Shown here: positions 10,370-20,525 of the stretch, piece after piece
Numbering within the stretch: position 1 is the first letter of the stretch
Layout of the letters: each line of letters opens with the position of its first letter
Origin: Candidatus Pantoea soli
Lineage (GTDB): Bacteria; Pseudomonadota; Gammaproteobacteria; Enterobacterales; Enterobacteriaceae
Assembly (NCBI RefSeq): GCF_007833795.1
Contig: NZ_CP032704.1
Coordinates: 186,001 to 250,000 of the forward strand
Direction: 5' to 3'
DNA: 64,000 nt
Made by a program: the position numbers and the translations under genes
The notes under the pieces: generated by a model
What the model was told of the DNA's origin: nothing
The model's input: the letters and a program-made list of their open reading frames with translations, nothing else
Database searches by the model: none

Positions 10370-11274
10370 CCCTGCGCCTCCTGACCTAACAGCTGCTGAC
10401 ATCCAAGCCAGCCTTCACGGCCTTCAATCTTTCCACGAACTATTTTACCTTTTGGCAGGGTATCCAGATTTTGAGGTAAAAGCTGGCTTAACGGTACAAA
10501 CTGGATGCCATGCTGCTTAGCGCGCTGTAACAGTTGCCGAAACTGCTCCAGGCCTGAGATTCCCTCCACTTCAGCGTGAATCGTGTAAACAGGAACGCCC
10601 GGGTCATTGAGCATTCTTTCAAGAATGAAGCCGTTGTAGTCAGCAGCGCGAACCTTGCTGCCTACGACTTCATCCCATGTTGGAAGCGTAACGGGTATCT
10701 GCACAGTTCCTGTCTGACCGTCTGGTAAAACGGGCAGAAAAGGCATCGTGCCGCGACAGTCACTGTTATAGTGAAAGCCAAAGGATTGTTTGGCCTTAAC
10801 GACACGGCCATCAGCACGCCAGCCTGCTACAGCTGAACAAGTCACCACTCTTTCAAGGATTTGGCTTAACGCATCAAATCCCTGCCATATCTGGTTATTA
10901 AGCTTGTCTGCCGACCATACCCCCGCCCAGGTTTGCCAGGCAAAGTGATCCCAGGCGTGCAGACCAACTTCGTGATGATCAGCCGTAGCACTGATGATCT
11001 CCTCCAGGCCGCGACCAATCTCGCGCCCAGGCCAGGCTGTACCTGCCAGTAAAATATCCCAGCCGTAGAGTGATGCTGCGCGTGAGCGCAGCATTTTCCA
11101 TAAGAAGTGGGGTTTCATCAGGCGCCACAAGTGGCGCCCCATATTGTCCGGACCTACGCTAAAAAAATAACTGGCATGGATATCATATTCTTTCATGAGC
11201 TCAACCAGTGCAGGTACACCCCTAGAGGTTCCTCGCCAGGTATCGACATCAACCCGAAGCCCTACGACTCTCAT
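10366..11274 (-). CDS. arnD: ArnD: undecaprenyl-phosphate-formamido-arabinose deformylase
   Basis: The product has 302 residues (E. coli about 296) and belongs to the NodB/polysaccharide deacetylase fold. The N-terminal [10 protein letters not shown] supplies the first metal-ligand motif and [14 protein letters not shown] the His-containing second one. It removes the formyl group from L-Ara4FN-undecaprenyl phosphate before flipping. Its start overlaps arnA by 4 bp. Confidence 0.95.
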   Translation of the reverse strand: MRVVGLRVDVDTWRGTSRGVPALVELMKEYDIHASYFFSVGPDNMGRHLWRLMKPHFLWKMLRSRAASLYGWDILLAGTAWPGREIGRGLEEIISATADHHEVGLHAWDHFAWQTWAGVWSADKLNNQIWQGFDALSQILERVVTCSAVAGWRADGRVVKAKQSFGFHYNSDCRGTMPFLPVLPDGQTGTVQIPVTLPTWDEVVGSKVRAADYNGFILERMLNDPGVPVYTIHAEVEGISGLEQFRQLLQRAKQHGIQFVPLSQLLPQNLDTLPKGKIVRGKIEGREGWLGCQQLLGQEAQG

Positions 11275-13256
11275 TGTTCGGTATCCTGAAATTCAACCGA
11301 ACGCAGGAAGAAATCCAGCGTGTTGTCGATCGTGGTATCCATCTCAATGGTCGGCGTCCAGTCCAGCAGGCGACGTGCATTTTTGATTGACGGTTTACGA
11401 TGCTCAACGTCCTGGTATCCCTTACCGTAATAGCTGCTGCTCTCGACTTCGCGGAAGCCTGCAAACGGCGGGAATTGGTCGCGCAGCGGGTGACGTTCAA
11501 AGCTTGCCAGCAGGCGTTCAGCCAGCTCTTTGATGCTCGCCTCGTTTTCCGGGTTGCCGATGTTGACGATCTGGCCATCACAGTTGCTGTTTTTGTTCTC
11601 AATGATGCGGAACAACGCTTCGATACCATCGCGAATGTCAGTGAAGCAACGCTTCTGTGCGCCTCCGTCGATCAACTTGATCGGCGAACCTTCAACCAGG
11701 TTGAGGATCAGTTGGGTGATTGCACGGGAGCTACCAATACGCGCAGCGTTCAGGTTATCGAGACGCGGGCCCATCCAGTTGAAGGGACGGAACAGCGTGA
11801 AGCGCAGACCTTCTTTTTCGCCGTACGCCCAGATCACGCGGTCCAGCAGTTGTTTGGAAACCGAATAGATCCAGCGCTGTTTGTTGATCGGCCCCACCAC
11901 CAGATTAGAGTGATCTTCATCGAAGTGTGTATCAGTGCACATGCCGTACACTTCTGACGTGGATGGGAAGATGATGCGCTTTTTGTATTTTACGCAATCG
12001 CGGATGATCTTGAGGTTCTCTTCAAAATCGAGTTCGAACACGCGCAGCGGGTTGCGGGTGTATTCAATTGGCGTAGCAATCGCCACCAGTGGCAACACCA
12101 CGTCACATTTTTTGATGTGATACTCGATCCACTCTGAGTGAATGCTGATATCACCTTCAACAAAGTGGAAGCGCGGCTGATCGAGGAAACGGCTAATGGC
12201 ATCGGTGCCAATATCCAGGCCGTAAACTTCAAAGTTGTCATCCTGCAGCAAACGTTCGGTCAAGTGGTTACCGATAAATCCGTTTACACCCAGAATCAAC
12301 ACGCGTGTACGACGTTTAACGGCTGCAACCGGCTGAGAGTACAACAGTGCGCCCGGCACCATTCCCAGACTCTGCGCCAGCTGGCTGCCGTTCATATAGA
12401 CGCCATTTTCACTTTGTCCGGTCACCACTTCCAGTGCACCTTCCCCGCAGACAATCAGGAAAGGCTCAACGGAAATCACAGTGCCTGGCTTCGCTTTTGG
12501 CGCATCAGCATGTACGCGCCCTTTCCACACCATAAACTTCACGGTGCCGGCGAAAGCAAATGCACCCGGCCATGGATCGGTGACCGCACGCACCAGGTTG
12601 TTGATTGACTGTGCGGACTGTTCCCACTTAATGCGACCATCTTCTGGAGTACGGCGGCCGACCACGGTAGCCTGGCTGTGATCCTGAGGAACTGCCGCCG
12701 CAATTTCACCACGTTTCATCGCTGGCAGTGCCTGCTCCAGCAGTTGCGTAGCACAAGCTGTCAGTTTGCGATGCAGAGTTAAGGCGTTGTCTTGTTCATC
12801 AATGGCGACACGTTGCTGTGCCACGATATCGCCCGCATCTGCGCGTTTCACCATGCGGTGCAGTGTCACACCGGTTTCAGTTTCACCATTCACTAACGCC
12901 CAATTGAGTGGCGCGCGACCGCGGTATTTAGGCAGCAGTGAGCCATGCAGGTTGAAAGCGCCCAGACGCGCGCTGCTCAGGATGCTGTCGTTGAGCAGGT
13001 TGCGATAGTAGAAGGCGAAAATGTAATCCGGCGCCATGGTTTTGATGCGACCGACCCACAGCGGATGGTTGGCATCTTCCGGCGCATACACCGGGATACC
13101 CTGTTCAGCCGCCAGACGAGCGACTGAACCAAAGAAGTGATTTTCGTTAGCAGAATCAGCGTGAGTAAAGATCGCACTGATTTCAAAACCCGCATTTAAC
13201 AGCGCAGTAATACCTGCACAGCCCATATCGTGATAGGCGAAGACGATAGTTTTCAT
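11271..13256 (-). CDS. arnA: ArnA: bifunctional UDP-L-Ara4N formyltransferase / UDP-GlcA decarboxylase
   Basis: At 661 residues it matches full-length ArnA (660). The N-terminal formyltransferase domain (about 1-300) has [13 protein letters not shown] with the catalytic Asn and His, plus [10 protein letters not shown] with the catalytic Asp. The C-terminal decarboxylase domain (about 315-661) is a short-chain dehydrogenase fold with NAD motif [10 protein letters not shown] and active site SVSKQLLDR (YSVSK). It makes UDP-Ara4O from UDP-GlcA and later formylates UDP-L-Ara4N. It overlaps arnC and arnD by 4 bp each. Confidence 0.97.
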   Translation of the reverse strand: MKTIVFAYHDMGCAGITALLNAGFEISAIFTHADSANENHFFGSVARLAAEQGIPVYAPEDANHPLWVGRIKTMAPDYIFAFYYRNLLNDSILSSARLGAFNLHGSLLPKYRGRAPLNWALVNGETETGVTLHRMVKRADAGDIVAQQRVAIDEQDNALTLHRKLTACATQLLEQALPAMKRGEIAAAVPQDHSQATVVGRRTPEDGRIKWEQSAQSINNLVRAVTDPWPGAFAFAGTVKFMVWKGRVHADAPKAKPGTVISVEPFLIVCGEGALEVVTGQSENGVYMNGSQLAQSLGMVPGALLYSQPVAAVKRRTRVLILGVNGFIGNHLTERLLQDDNFEVYGLDIGTDAISRFLDQPRFHFVEGDISIHSEWIEYHIKKCDVVLPLVAIATPIEYTRNPLRVFELDFEENLKIIRDCVKYKKRIIFPSTSEVYGMCTDTHFDEDHSNLVVGPINKQRWIYSVSKQLLDRVIWAYGEKEGLRFTLFRPFNWMGPRLDNLNAARIGSSRAITQLILNLVEGSPIKLIDGGAQKRCFTDIRDGIEALFRIIENKNSNCDGQIVNIGNPENEASIKELAERLLASFERHPLRDQFPPFAGFREVESSSYYGKGYQDVEHRKPSIKNARRLLDWTPTIEMDTTIDNTLDFFLRSVEFQDTEQ

Positions 13257-14239
13257 TGCTCAATTTCCTGTACAGAGGAGGTATCTTTCTGCGAGTTAAT
13301 AACACGTTGAATGAAGTAGCGCGGACGAGCGCGTACGTCGTTGTAAATTCGGCCGATGTATTCGCCGAGTAAGCCCATACCGATAAACTGCGCGCCGATA
13401 AAAATAAACAGCACCGCAAACAGCATGAACACCCCGTCCCCGGCCCAGTCGGCACCGAGGAACAGACGCAACACAATCAGCACCAGTGAGAAGGCAAAAC
13501 CAGCCAGCGCGATCAGGCTGCCGACGATACTCAGCAGGCGCAGTGGCGTGGTGGTCAGGCATGTCACCAGGTCGTACATCAGGTTAATCAGCTTCATAAA
13601 GCTGTACTTCGAGTCACCAAATTCGCGCTCGGCATGGGCGACAGGCAGCTCAATCGTGCGGCGCGCAAAGGTGTTCGCGAGGATAGGAATAAAGGTGCTG
13701 CGCTCGTGACAGTTGAGCATGGCATCGACAATGTGACGGCGATAAGCACGTAACATGCAGCCATAGTCACCCATCGCTTTACCGGTGACGCGTTGAATAA
13801 GCTGGTTGATGGTGCGTGAAGCGCGGCGGCGGAACCAACTGTCCTGACGATTTTGACGCACGGTACCGACCACGTCATAACCCTGCTGCGCCGCTTTTAC
13901 CAGATTGGGGATCTCTTCTGGCGGGTTCTGCAAATCCGCATCCAGCGTGATGATCAGGTCGCCTGACACATGGCTAAAACCGGCCATGATTGCCGAGTGC
14001 TGCCCATAGTTGCGGTTCAGCAATACGCCAACCACGTGGCTGCCTGGCATATCAGCGGCTTCAGCGATCATCTCACCGGAGCGGTCGCTGCTGCCGTCAT
14101 CCACCAGCAAAATTTCGTAATCCAGATTTAGCACAGCACAAGCCGCATCGGTGCGACGCACCAACTCTGACAGGCTCTCCTGTTCGTTATAAACCGGGAT
14201 CACCACGGAGACTTTACGAATGTTTTTTTCTTCAAGCAT
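13253..14239 (-). CDS. arnC: ArnC: undecaprenyl-phosphate 4-formamido-L-arabinose transferase
   Basis: This 328-residue GT2 glycosyltransferase begins [14 protein letters not shown]. The DxD-type motifs are LVDDGSSD and [12 protein letters not shown]. Two C-terminal TM helices lie at about 235-260 and 270-295. It transfers L-Ara4FN from UDP to undecaprenyl phosphate at the cytoplasmic face. The ATG at 14,239 is preferred over an in-frame TTG at 14,248 that would touch the arnB stop; TGGAG lies about 10 bp upstream. Confidence 0.94.
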   Translation of the reverse strand: MLEEKNIRKVSVVIPVYNEQESLSELVRRTDAACAVLNLDYEILLVDDGSSDRSGEMIAEAADMPGSHVVGVLLNRNYGQHSAIMAGFSHVSGDLIITLDADLQNPPEEIPNLVKAAQQGYDVVGTVRQNRQDSWFRRRASRTINQLIQRVTGKAMGDYGCMLRAYRRHIVDAMLNCHERSTFIPILANTFARRTIELPVAHAEREFGDSKYSFMKLINLMYDLVTCLTTTPLRLLSIVGSLIALAGFAFSLVLIVLRLFLGADWAGDGVFMLFAVLFIFIGAQFIGMGLLGEYIGRIYNDVRARPRYFIQRVINSQKDTSSVQEIEQ

Positions 14240-14244
14240 GTGAA

Positions 14245-15381
14245 TCAAACTCCAGCGATATGACGTAATGCGCCGATCACGCGGCTGACGTCGTCATTGC
14301 TCATATCTGGGAAAAGCGGTATTGAGCAGATGCGATCGCTATTCCATTCCGTGTTGGGCAGGGAAAGTCGCGGATAACGTTCGCGGTAATATTTGTGGGT
14401 ATGTGCCGCGCGGAAATGCAAACCGGTGCCGATGTCTTCTGCTTTCAGCGTTTCCATCAGCGCGTCGCGGCTTAAACCGCAGGAGGCTTCATCGACTCGG
14501 ATGATAAACAGATGCCAGGCATGTTGATGAGACCATTCAGGCTGAGCGAGCGGTAAGAAGGGTGTATCCGCCAGTTCGGCCAGATAACGCTGTGCAATCT
14601 CAGCACGACGCGTATTAATGGCAGCCAGCTTGTTTAACTGCACCAGCGCAATCGCTGCGCTGATATCTGGCAAGTTGTATTTGAAGCCCGGCATTACCAC
14701 TTCAGCCTGCGGTTTGCGCCCGTAGGTATGGCGGTCATAGGCGTCCACACCCAAACCATGGAATTTCAGGCTGCGCATACGATAGGCAAGTTCAGCGTCG
14801 TCGGTGACGATCAAACCGCCCTCTGCACAGGTCATATTCTTGATGGCATGGAAGGAGAAAATGGCCGTACCTTGCTGGCCAACGTGCTGACCTTTGTAGT
14901 AACAACCTGCGGCATGTGCAGCATCTTCTATGACTGCAATGCCGCGACGCTCACCGATAGCGCGAATCGCATCAATATCCGCAGGAGCGCCCGCATAATG
15001 CACCGGAATAATGGCGCGGGTGCGAGGAGTAATCGCTGCTTCAATTTGCTCAGGTGTGACCATCAGCGTATCGCGATCAATATCAATCATCACCGGAGTA
15101 GCACCGAGCAAAGTGATCATATTTATGGTCGAGACCCAGGTCAGCGAAGGTGTGATCACTTCATCACCCGGCTGAATATTCAGTGCCATAAGTGCAACGT
15201 GCATACCCGCTGTGGCAGAGCTGACGGCAATCGCGTGCTGATTACCGGTGAGTTTACAGAACGCGGTTTCAAGTTCTGCATTTTGAGCCCCAGTCGTTAT
15301 CCATCCTGAAGCAAATACTCGCTCAACGGCAACAAGCTCCTCTTCACCCAACGATGGGCGTGAAAAAGGCAAAAAAGTCAT
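14245..15381 (-). CDS. arnB: ArnB: UDP-L-Ara4O C-4'' aminotransferase
   Basis: The product has 378 residues (E. coli ArnB about 379-385) and belongs to the DegT/DnrJ/EryC1 PLP family. [13 protein letters not shown] binds cofactor phosphate, [10 protein letters not shown] contacts the pyridine ring, and [10 protein letters not shown] holds the Schiff-base lysine. It makes UDP-L-Ara4N from UDP-Ara4O with glutamate as amino donor. It is first in the operon; the 250-bp gap upstream should carry the promoter. I did not find a clear PmrA box there, so the usual PmrAB control cannot be assumed. Confidence 0.95.
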   Translation of the reverse strand: MTFLPFSRPSLGEEELVAVERVFASGWITTGAQNAELETAFCKLTGNQHAIAVSSATAGMHVALMALNIQPGDEVITPSLTWVSTINMITLLGATPVMIDIDRDTLMVTPEQIEAAITPRTRAIIPVHYAGAPADIDAIRAIGERRGIAVIEDAAHAAGCYYKGQHVGQQGTAIFSFHAIKNMTCAEGGLIVTDDAELAYRMRSLKFHGLGVDAYDRHTYGRKPQAEVVMPGFKYNLPDISAAIALVQLNKLAAINTRRAEIAQRYLAELADTPFLPLAQPEWSHQHAWHLFIIRVDEASCGLSRDALMETLKAEDIGTGLHFRAAHTHKYYRERYPRLSLPNTEWNSDRICSIPLFPDMSNDDVSRVIGALRHIAGV

Positions 15382-15633
15382 GAAAATCCTTACCTAAAAT
15401 AAACTGTTAAATTCTTTATCCGAAGCAATTCTGTTTCGATAAATTCGATGGTTTTAATTTAATGATCCTGACATTGTCGCCATAAAACATAAACGATTCC
15501 TAAACGTCTTTTCCTGACCAACAGGAATCCATATAAATCTGCGACTAATTTTCATTTTGAAACAATTATTGTTTTTTGTTGTTAACAACACCTTCACACT
15601 GTAAAATCACTCAAAATGAATAAATTTTTAATT

Positions 15634-17291
15634 TCAATGCGTCTTAAAGACTTCATAAAACTCATCTTCCTCACCTGGCCTGCTCCCACTCCAGATTAGG
15701 TCATGAAAACTCTTTTTCTCTGTAGTTGTCTTACCTTGTCTTAGTAGGTAGTGACAGCTTTCATTTAAAGAACCATTTTCGACCCTGCTTGTCTTTATGC
15801 CAGTGTAATAATGAAGCATTGCCCTTTGCGGCTCGCCAAGCCCCTGACTAATTACGCACTCGCCTTTAGGCACAATCATTTGAATCTGACTAAAAACATC
15901 AGAATAACGTTTAGAATAATCAATTAAAGGAAGGCCAAGAGTCATAATGATTGACCATATAATTGTCATTAAACACGAAAAATAGAACACAGTAGGTGTT
16001 TTTGATGAGTCGGTTTTCATTATTACAATCAACACAGCAAGGGGAGCCGCAAGTGAAATAATTACAAGAAGTGGGTTAATATCTGGATTGTAGCCTGGTA
16101 CAAAAGAGTTTACAAACTCCCTTAAAGGCGAAAATGCGAATGGAAGGTTAACCAACAAGCCAATAAAGATAAGGAGTAATATTAATGAAAAAGAAAGCCC
16201 CTTCAGGAAAGAGGAGAACGAAGGAATTACAGAAATTGGCACGGCTGCTGCCGCAATAACTGACAGTGGAAGTAATAATGGAAGCGCATACAGTTCACGC
16301 GCATCGCTTGAAAGGGAGAGTGTAAAAAAAGTTACCATAAAGAAGATCAGGCTTACACTGATACCATCCCGGAGAACTTTTCGGTTTTTGGTTAAAAAGT
16401 AAAGTAAGCACATCGGCAGCGCCGGGAAAGCATACCAGGATAGTGTATAAAGATAGAATAAATGCCCCTTTTTGGGACCCAGATTATTCGTACCCAGGAA
16501 GCGCCCCAAGTTGTTGTCCCAGAACCAGAGGTGCAGAAGTTCTGTGGAACGATGCCATAGCGCTAAAATCCAGGGGAAAGAAAGCAGCATTGTTACAGCC
16601 AAAGCGATCAGAATCGAATTTATAAAGCTTTTTTTCTGTAACTGCCCAATATAAAGAAACAAAGCGCAGCGCTGAGATACAACAGGCCGGGCCCCAGAAG
16701 CCCTTTTGACATCATGCCAAGTGCTGCCCCGATCCCCATCACAACTCCACCAGCTATGAAACGCCTGCGCGATAAAATGAGCCCGTATAAACCGAACGAG
16801 CATCCTGCTACTAAAGCAGTGTCGGTAATCATCTGGTGCATTCGGACAGCCACACCCAAGCAGGAAATAAAAATAAGTATTCCCCAACGGCCGTAACCCT
16901 TGCCCAGAGTATCTCTGACTGAAAGGGCAATCATTGAACTAGTTATAACTATAAAAAAACCCGACGTTAAGCGAGCCGCATCTGGAAGAGATAATAAAGG
17001 ATGTAGCAGGACCATAAATACGGCAGCAACAATGTAATAGATCGGAGGCTTTTCCATGAACGGTTCACCCGCAAGCATAGGTACAACCCAGTCGCCGGTT
17101 TCATAAATGTTCAATATTAACCCAAATGAATAAGCTTCATCTGGCTTCCATGGCTCATGACCTATAAGTCCAGGAATGGTCCAAAAAAACAAAAGTAGTG
17201 CCATGTAACTGAAATGTATATTTTCAAAAGAAAACGTCTTATTTTTTTGTTTTTCTTCTAAGTCAGAAGTAGATCTATTCTTAAACTGCAT
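15634..17291 (-). pseudogene. Second ArnT-like (GT83/GT39-type) glycosyltransferase, split by a -1 frameshift
   Basis: Two overlapping minus-strand frames encode one protein. The first (start about 17,291, stop at 16,620) has KPDEAYSFGL and EKPPIYYIVA, equivalent to the ArnT first-loop motif, and several TM helices. The second (open to 15,634) supplies the remaining TM helices and the soluble C-terminus. They join at a run of seven A at 16,629-16,635 (minus strand). Read in the first frame this is A AAA AAA G, a known slippery heptamer; a -1 shift restores KKSFINSILIALAV and gives about 550 residues. It may be a programmed frameshift, a one-base deletion or a sequencing error. The substrate is unknown; the setting beside arn suggests lipid A or a related glycan. 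Confidence 0.75.
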
Positions 17292-17582
17292 TTTAAGCGT
17301 TTTACAGCCCAAGCATGCAACATAATAACTGACTCTTAAACTATCGTTGTAAAATGCTCGAATTTTTCGATACTGCAACTTTCTTCTCCTGCTTACGAAG
17401 ATAAACAAAAGCTCAATAGTATATCGAACTCCGTTATGAGTTTAGAAAGGAGTGTAGCTACTGGTATCAAGTGTTGCGATTGGATGGAAGCGCGGTCTAG
17501 GGATACGATTTTATATTGACATGTTCTTGCCGACCAATAGTATCAAAAGACTTTTATAATCTTTTACGACATGAAGGTTTTA

Positions 17583-18524
17583 ATGAAAGCATCTCAAAAA
17601 GTCAAACCCACTGTTATATTATTCGGATACCATGATATGGGTTATGCTGGACTATCCGCATTAATTAAAAGCGGCTATAATGTTGTTTCGGTTTTCACTC
17701 ATAAGGATAGTAACAATGAAAATGTATTTTTTAAATCCGTCACAGATCTCGCTGACAAACATAAAATCCCGGTCTTTCGGCCCGAGGATGTTAATGAACC
17801 CTCCTGGGTCATTAAAATAAATGATCTTTCTCCTGATTATATAATAACCATTTCTTACAGGCATTATCTTTCGAATGAGATAGTTAAGGCTGCTAAATTC
17901 GGTGCGTATAACGTCCATGCATCTTTGCTTCCTGCACACAGAGGGCGCTCTCATCTTAACTGGTCAATAATTAAAGGTGATGAAGAAAGTGGAATTACTT
18001 TGCATGAAATAAATAATATTCCCGATGCTGGGCCGATTTATGCACAGACGAAAGTGTCCATTAGCAATGATGATACGGCGCATACTCTTCACAGGAAAAT
18101 TACGGAACTTGCCAGTACACTCCTTCCGGTGTGGTTTACCGATCTCTATGAAGGGAATCTTACCGGACTTGATCAGGATGAGAGTCAGGCGAGCAGTTAT
18201 GGTTTGCGAAGACCCGAGGATGGACATATCGACTGGCGTTCAAGCGCAAACGACATACGCAATCTGGTACGTGCCCTGTCCTTCCCATGGCCAGGGGCAT
18301 TCACTGATTCTGAGGGGAAAAAACTCATCATCTGGAAATGCAACGTACTACCCAGTGAACAGTCATTTATACCCGGAACTGTAATTTCCATTGCACCACT
18401 AAGGATTGCATGTGGTAAGGACATACTTGAGATAGACGATTTCTCACTGACAAAATGTCCTGAACCCGGTTATTCAAGAAAAATCACCGGGTCAGGCATA
18501 ATCGTGGGCATGATATTACGTTGA
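17583..18524 (+). CDS. Stand-alone ArnA-type formyltransferase paralog
   Basis: The product has 313 residues matching only the N-terminal formyltransferase half of ArnA; no decarboxylase domain follows. The catalytic residues are kept: Asn and His in NVHASLLPAHRGR and Asp in IPDAGPIYAQ. The C-terminal OB-like subdomain (PGTVISIAPLRIACG) is also present. It should transfer a formyl group from 10-formyl-THF to a sugar-nucleotide amine. It diverges from the split ArnT-like gene, and the two may form a small separate lipid-modification unit. ATG 17,583 (AAGG 5 bp upstream) is preferred to ATG 17,571. The IS3 element begins 31 bp after its stop. Confidence 0.88.
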   Translation: MKASQKVKPTVILFGYHDMGYAGLSALIKSGYNVVSVFTHKDSNNENVFFKSVTDLADKHKIPVFRPEDVNEPSWVIKINDLSPDYIITISYRHYLSNEIVKAAKFGAYNVHASLLPAHRGRSHLNWSIIKGDEESGITLHEINNIPDAGPIYAQTKVSISNDDTAHTLHRKITELASTLLPVWFTDLYEGNLTGLDQDESQASSYGLRRPEDGHIDWRSSANDIRNLVRALSFPWPGAFTDSEGKKLIIWKCNVLPSEQSFIPGTVISIAPLRIACGKDILEIDDFSLTKCPEPGYSRKITGSGIIVGMILR

Positions 18525-18619
18525 GAAACATGAAACGCTTACCGTCAATTTTACAGTGAATCGCCACGGGTTTAACAGACACCTCAGAGTCATTTAAGAT
18601 GACTTAAAGAGAGGTGCCC

Positions 18620-18898
18620 ATGAGCGGTAAGCGTTATCCAGAAGAGTTTAAAATTGAAGCAGTCAAACAGGTTGTTGATCGTGATCATTCTGTTTCCAGC
18701 GTTGCAACACGTCTCGATATCACCACCCACAGCCTTTACGCCTGGATAAAGAAGTACGGTCCGGATTCTTCCACTAATAATGCACAGTCGGATGCTCAGG
18801 CCGAGATCCGCCGTCTCCAGAAAGAGCTGAAGCGGGTTACCGACGAACGGGACATATTAAAAAAAGCCGCGGCGTACTTCGCAAAGCTGTCCGAGTGA
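18620..18898 (+). CDS. IS3-family transposase OrfA
   Basis: This 92-residue helix-turn-helix protein (YPEEFKIEAVKQVV, HSLYAWIKKYG) has a leucine-zipper-like coiled coil at about residues 58-85. Start 18,620 follows GAGAGG. The run TTAAAAAAAG near its end allows -1 slippage that would fuse it to OrfB, the usual route to IS3 transposase. Confidence 0.93.
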   Translation: MSGKRYPEEFKIEAVKQVVDRDHSVSSVATRLDITTHSLYAWIKKYGPDSSTNNAQSDAQAEIRRLQKELKRVTDERDILKKAAAYFAKLSE

Positions 18899-19767
18899 GG
18901 TACGCCTTTATCCGCGACAACAGCCGTAGTTGGCCTGTTCGCCTGCTTTGTCGGGTTCTGGATGTACATCCAAGTGGATTTTATTTCTGGCTTCAGCAGC
19001 CACATTCACAGCGTCACCATGCAGACCAGATGCTGACCGGGCAGATCAAACAGTTCTGGCTTGAGTCTGGCTGCGTCTATGGTTATCGCAAGATCCATCT
19101 CGATCTGCGTGATACCGGGCAGCAGTGCGGAGTGAACCGGGTCTTGCGGCTGATGAAGCGTGCCGGAATAAAAGCTCAGGTTGGGTACCGTAGCCCACGG
19201 GCACGTAAAGGAGAAGCCAGTATCGTGTCGCCTAACAGGCTCCAGCGGCAGTTCAATCCGGATGCTCCGGATAAGCGTTGGGTGACGGACATAACCTACA
19301 TCCGAACCCACGAAGGCTGGCTATTTCTGGCCGTGGTGGTTGACCTGTTCTCCCGAAAAGTTATTGGCTGGTCAATGCAGCCCCGCATGACAAAAGAGAT
19401 TGTCCTGAACGCATTACTTATGGCGGTGTGGAGGCGTAATCCTCAAAAACAGGTATTGGTTCACTCTGATCAGGGCAGTCAGTACACGAGCCATGAGTGG
19501 CAGTCGTTCCTGAAATCACACAGCCTGGAGAGCAGCATGAGCCGTCGCGGTAACTGCCACGATAATGCGGTTGCAGAAAGCTTTTTCCAGTTGCTGAAAC
19601 GCGAACGGATAAAGAAAAAGATCTACGGAACGCGGGAAGAAGCCCGCAGTGATATTTTTGATTACATCGAGATGTTCTATAACAGTAAGCGTCGGCATGG
19701 TTCGAGCGATCAGATGTCACCGACAGAATATGAAAACCAGTATTATCAACGGCTCAGAAGTGTCTAG
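18895..19767 (+). CDS. IS3-family transposase OrfB (DDE integrase domain)
   Basis: The product has 290 residues. The N-terminus has the HTH_21 region and the rve integrase core has the DDE triad: Asp in WVTDITYI, Asp in VHSDQGSQY and Glu in NAVAESFF. It opens at a GTG overlapping the orfA stop; in practice it is probably made as an OrfAB fusion by -1 frameshifting in the A7 run. No disabling mutation is visible. Confidence 0.95.
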   Translation: MRYAFIRDNSRSWPVRLLCRVLDVHPSGFYFWLQQPHSQRHHADQMLTGQIKQFWLESGCVYGYRKIHLDLRDTGQQCGVNRVLRLMKRAGIKAQVGYRSPRARKGEASIVSPNRLQRQFNPDAPDKRWVTDITYIRTHEGWLFLAVVVDLFSRKVIGWSMQPRMTKEIVLNALLMAVWRRNPQKQVLVHSDQGSQYTSHEWQSFLKSHSLESSMSRRGNCHDNAVAESFFQLLKRERIKKKIYGTREEARSDIFDYIEMFYNSKRRHGSSDQMSPTEYENQYYQRLRSV

Positions 19768-19786
19768 ATTATCCGTAGCGATTCAC

Positions 19787-20288
19787 ACATCCTCAACCTT
19801 CAATGCAACAGTAATATTTTGATCAATCCATACTTTAATTTCTTCAATTATGGCTTGCTTCATATCAATCTCAATTTTTTATAAATTTACACAAGTACTA
19901 ACTCAAACCACTCTACCCGGCCATTAACCGACATTCTTCTTATTTATAGCTTGTTGATTGTGACGAAATCAATTACTGAAACATTACAATACAGTCATTT
20001 ACACCACTAATATGACTTGATTTTATTTTTAACAAATAACACTATGTAATCATTCAAATGGTCACTTCGAAACCATTAACCCATAATATATTATTACTAG
20101 TAACTCACTCCTGGACTTCATAAAAAATTTCCGCTTTATAAAATAACCGAACCAAGAATCAGTAATCCATCAGAGCTTTATCCCCCAGGAATCGAAGAGT
20201 CTCTTAACTGTTTATACACTCAAACCCCTTAAGGTTAAATTAACATTCATTCGCAATAATATTTAAATATCTTACTAGGATATTCTAT
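19787..20288. other. AT-rich intergenic region, no gene seen
   Basis: These 500 bp between the IS and the small membrane ORF are markedly AT-rich, unlike the following operon. I see no open frame with a plausible start. Promoters for the downstream small gene are expected near its 3' end. Confidence 0.4.
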
Positions 20289-20387
20289 ATGAAGTCAATT
20301 TTCTCACGTCCAACCAACGAATATTTTTCTGTTGCACTGAGCCTGTTCGCCGTTGTGAGTTTCCTGATGCTCTGGTTCACGCGCTAA
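20289..20387 (+). CDS. Small single-pass membrane protein, 32 residues
   Basis: ATG at 20,289 follows an AGGA motif 8 bp upstream and opens 32 codons ending TAA, immediately followed by a strong terminator. The product starts MKSIFSRPTNEY and has one hydrophobic helix at about residues 13-30 ending WFTR, so it should be a one-TM inner-membrane peptide. I do not recognise it. Its own terminator argues that it is a real separate transcript upstream of the RND operon. Confidence 0.55.
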   Translation: MKSIFSRPTNEYFSVALSLFAVVSFLMLWFTR

Positions 20388-20388
20388 T

Positions 20389-20411
20389 ACGCCACGCTGT
20401 GGCGTTTTTTT
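20389..20411 (+). terminator. Rho-independent terminator after small membrane ORF
   Basis: ACGCCAC and GTGGCGT form a stem around the loop GCT and are followed by seven T. It starts one base after the stop codon of the 32-residue ORF. Confidence 0.85.
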
Positions 20412-20439
20412 ACCGCTTGATGCAACGGTATTCCAGTAA

Positions 20440-20455
20440 ATGACAAATTTGTCAT
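20440..20455 (+). promoter_or_regulatory. CusR/CopR-type palindromic operator
   Basis: ATGACAAATTTGTCAT is a perfect 16-bp palindrome that fits the box I recall for CusR/PcoR regulators (ATGACAA-N2-TTGTCAT). It lies 70 bp upstream of the RND adaptor start, in an operon that itself encodes a CusR-like regulator, so autoregulation is likely. Confidence 0.75.
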
Positions 20456-20525
20456 CTGCCGCTTCCCCTTCTGTTCGGTGGCCTTCGATAAACTTGTGAA
20501 AAATAAAACCGTTAATTGAGGCACC

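Larger units (their letters stand above)
18556..19786 (+). mobile_element. IS3-family insertion sequence, intact
   Basis: The imperfect terminal inverted repeats are TGAATCGCCACGGGT at 18,557-18,571 and its complement at 19,771-19,785. If the matching G/C base at each end is counted, a 3-bp repeat ACA flanks both sides (18,553-18,555 and 19,787-19,789). It carries overlapping orfA and orfB, and an A7G slip site in orfA at 18,859-18,866. Length is about 1.23 kb, normal for IS3. It separates the arn part of the island from the second RND module. Confidence 0.9.

Noticed and set aside
15382..15633. PmrA box upstream of arnB
   Set aside because: TTTAATTTAATG near 15,456 looks tempting, but the half-sites are adjacent and lack the 5-bp spacer of the PmrA consensus. 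PmrAB control cannot be claimed from sequence.
18553..18556. Absence of a target duplication for the first IS3 element
   Set aside because: If the extra matching base at each end is included in the IS, ACA flanks both sides, so a normal 3-bp duplication is likely present.
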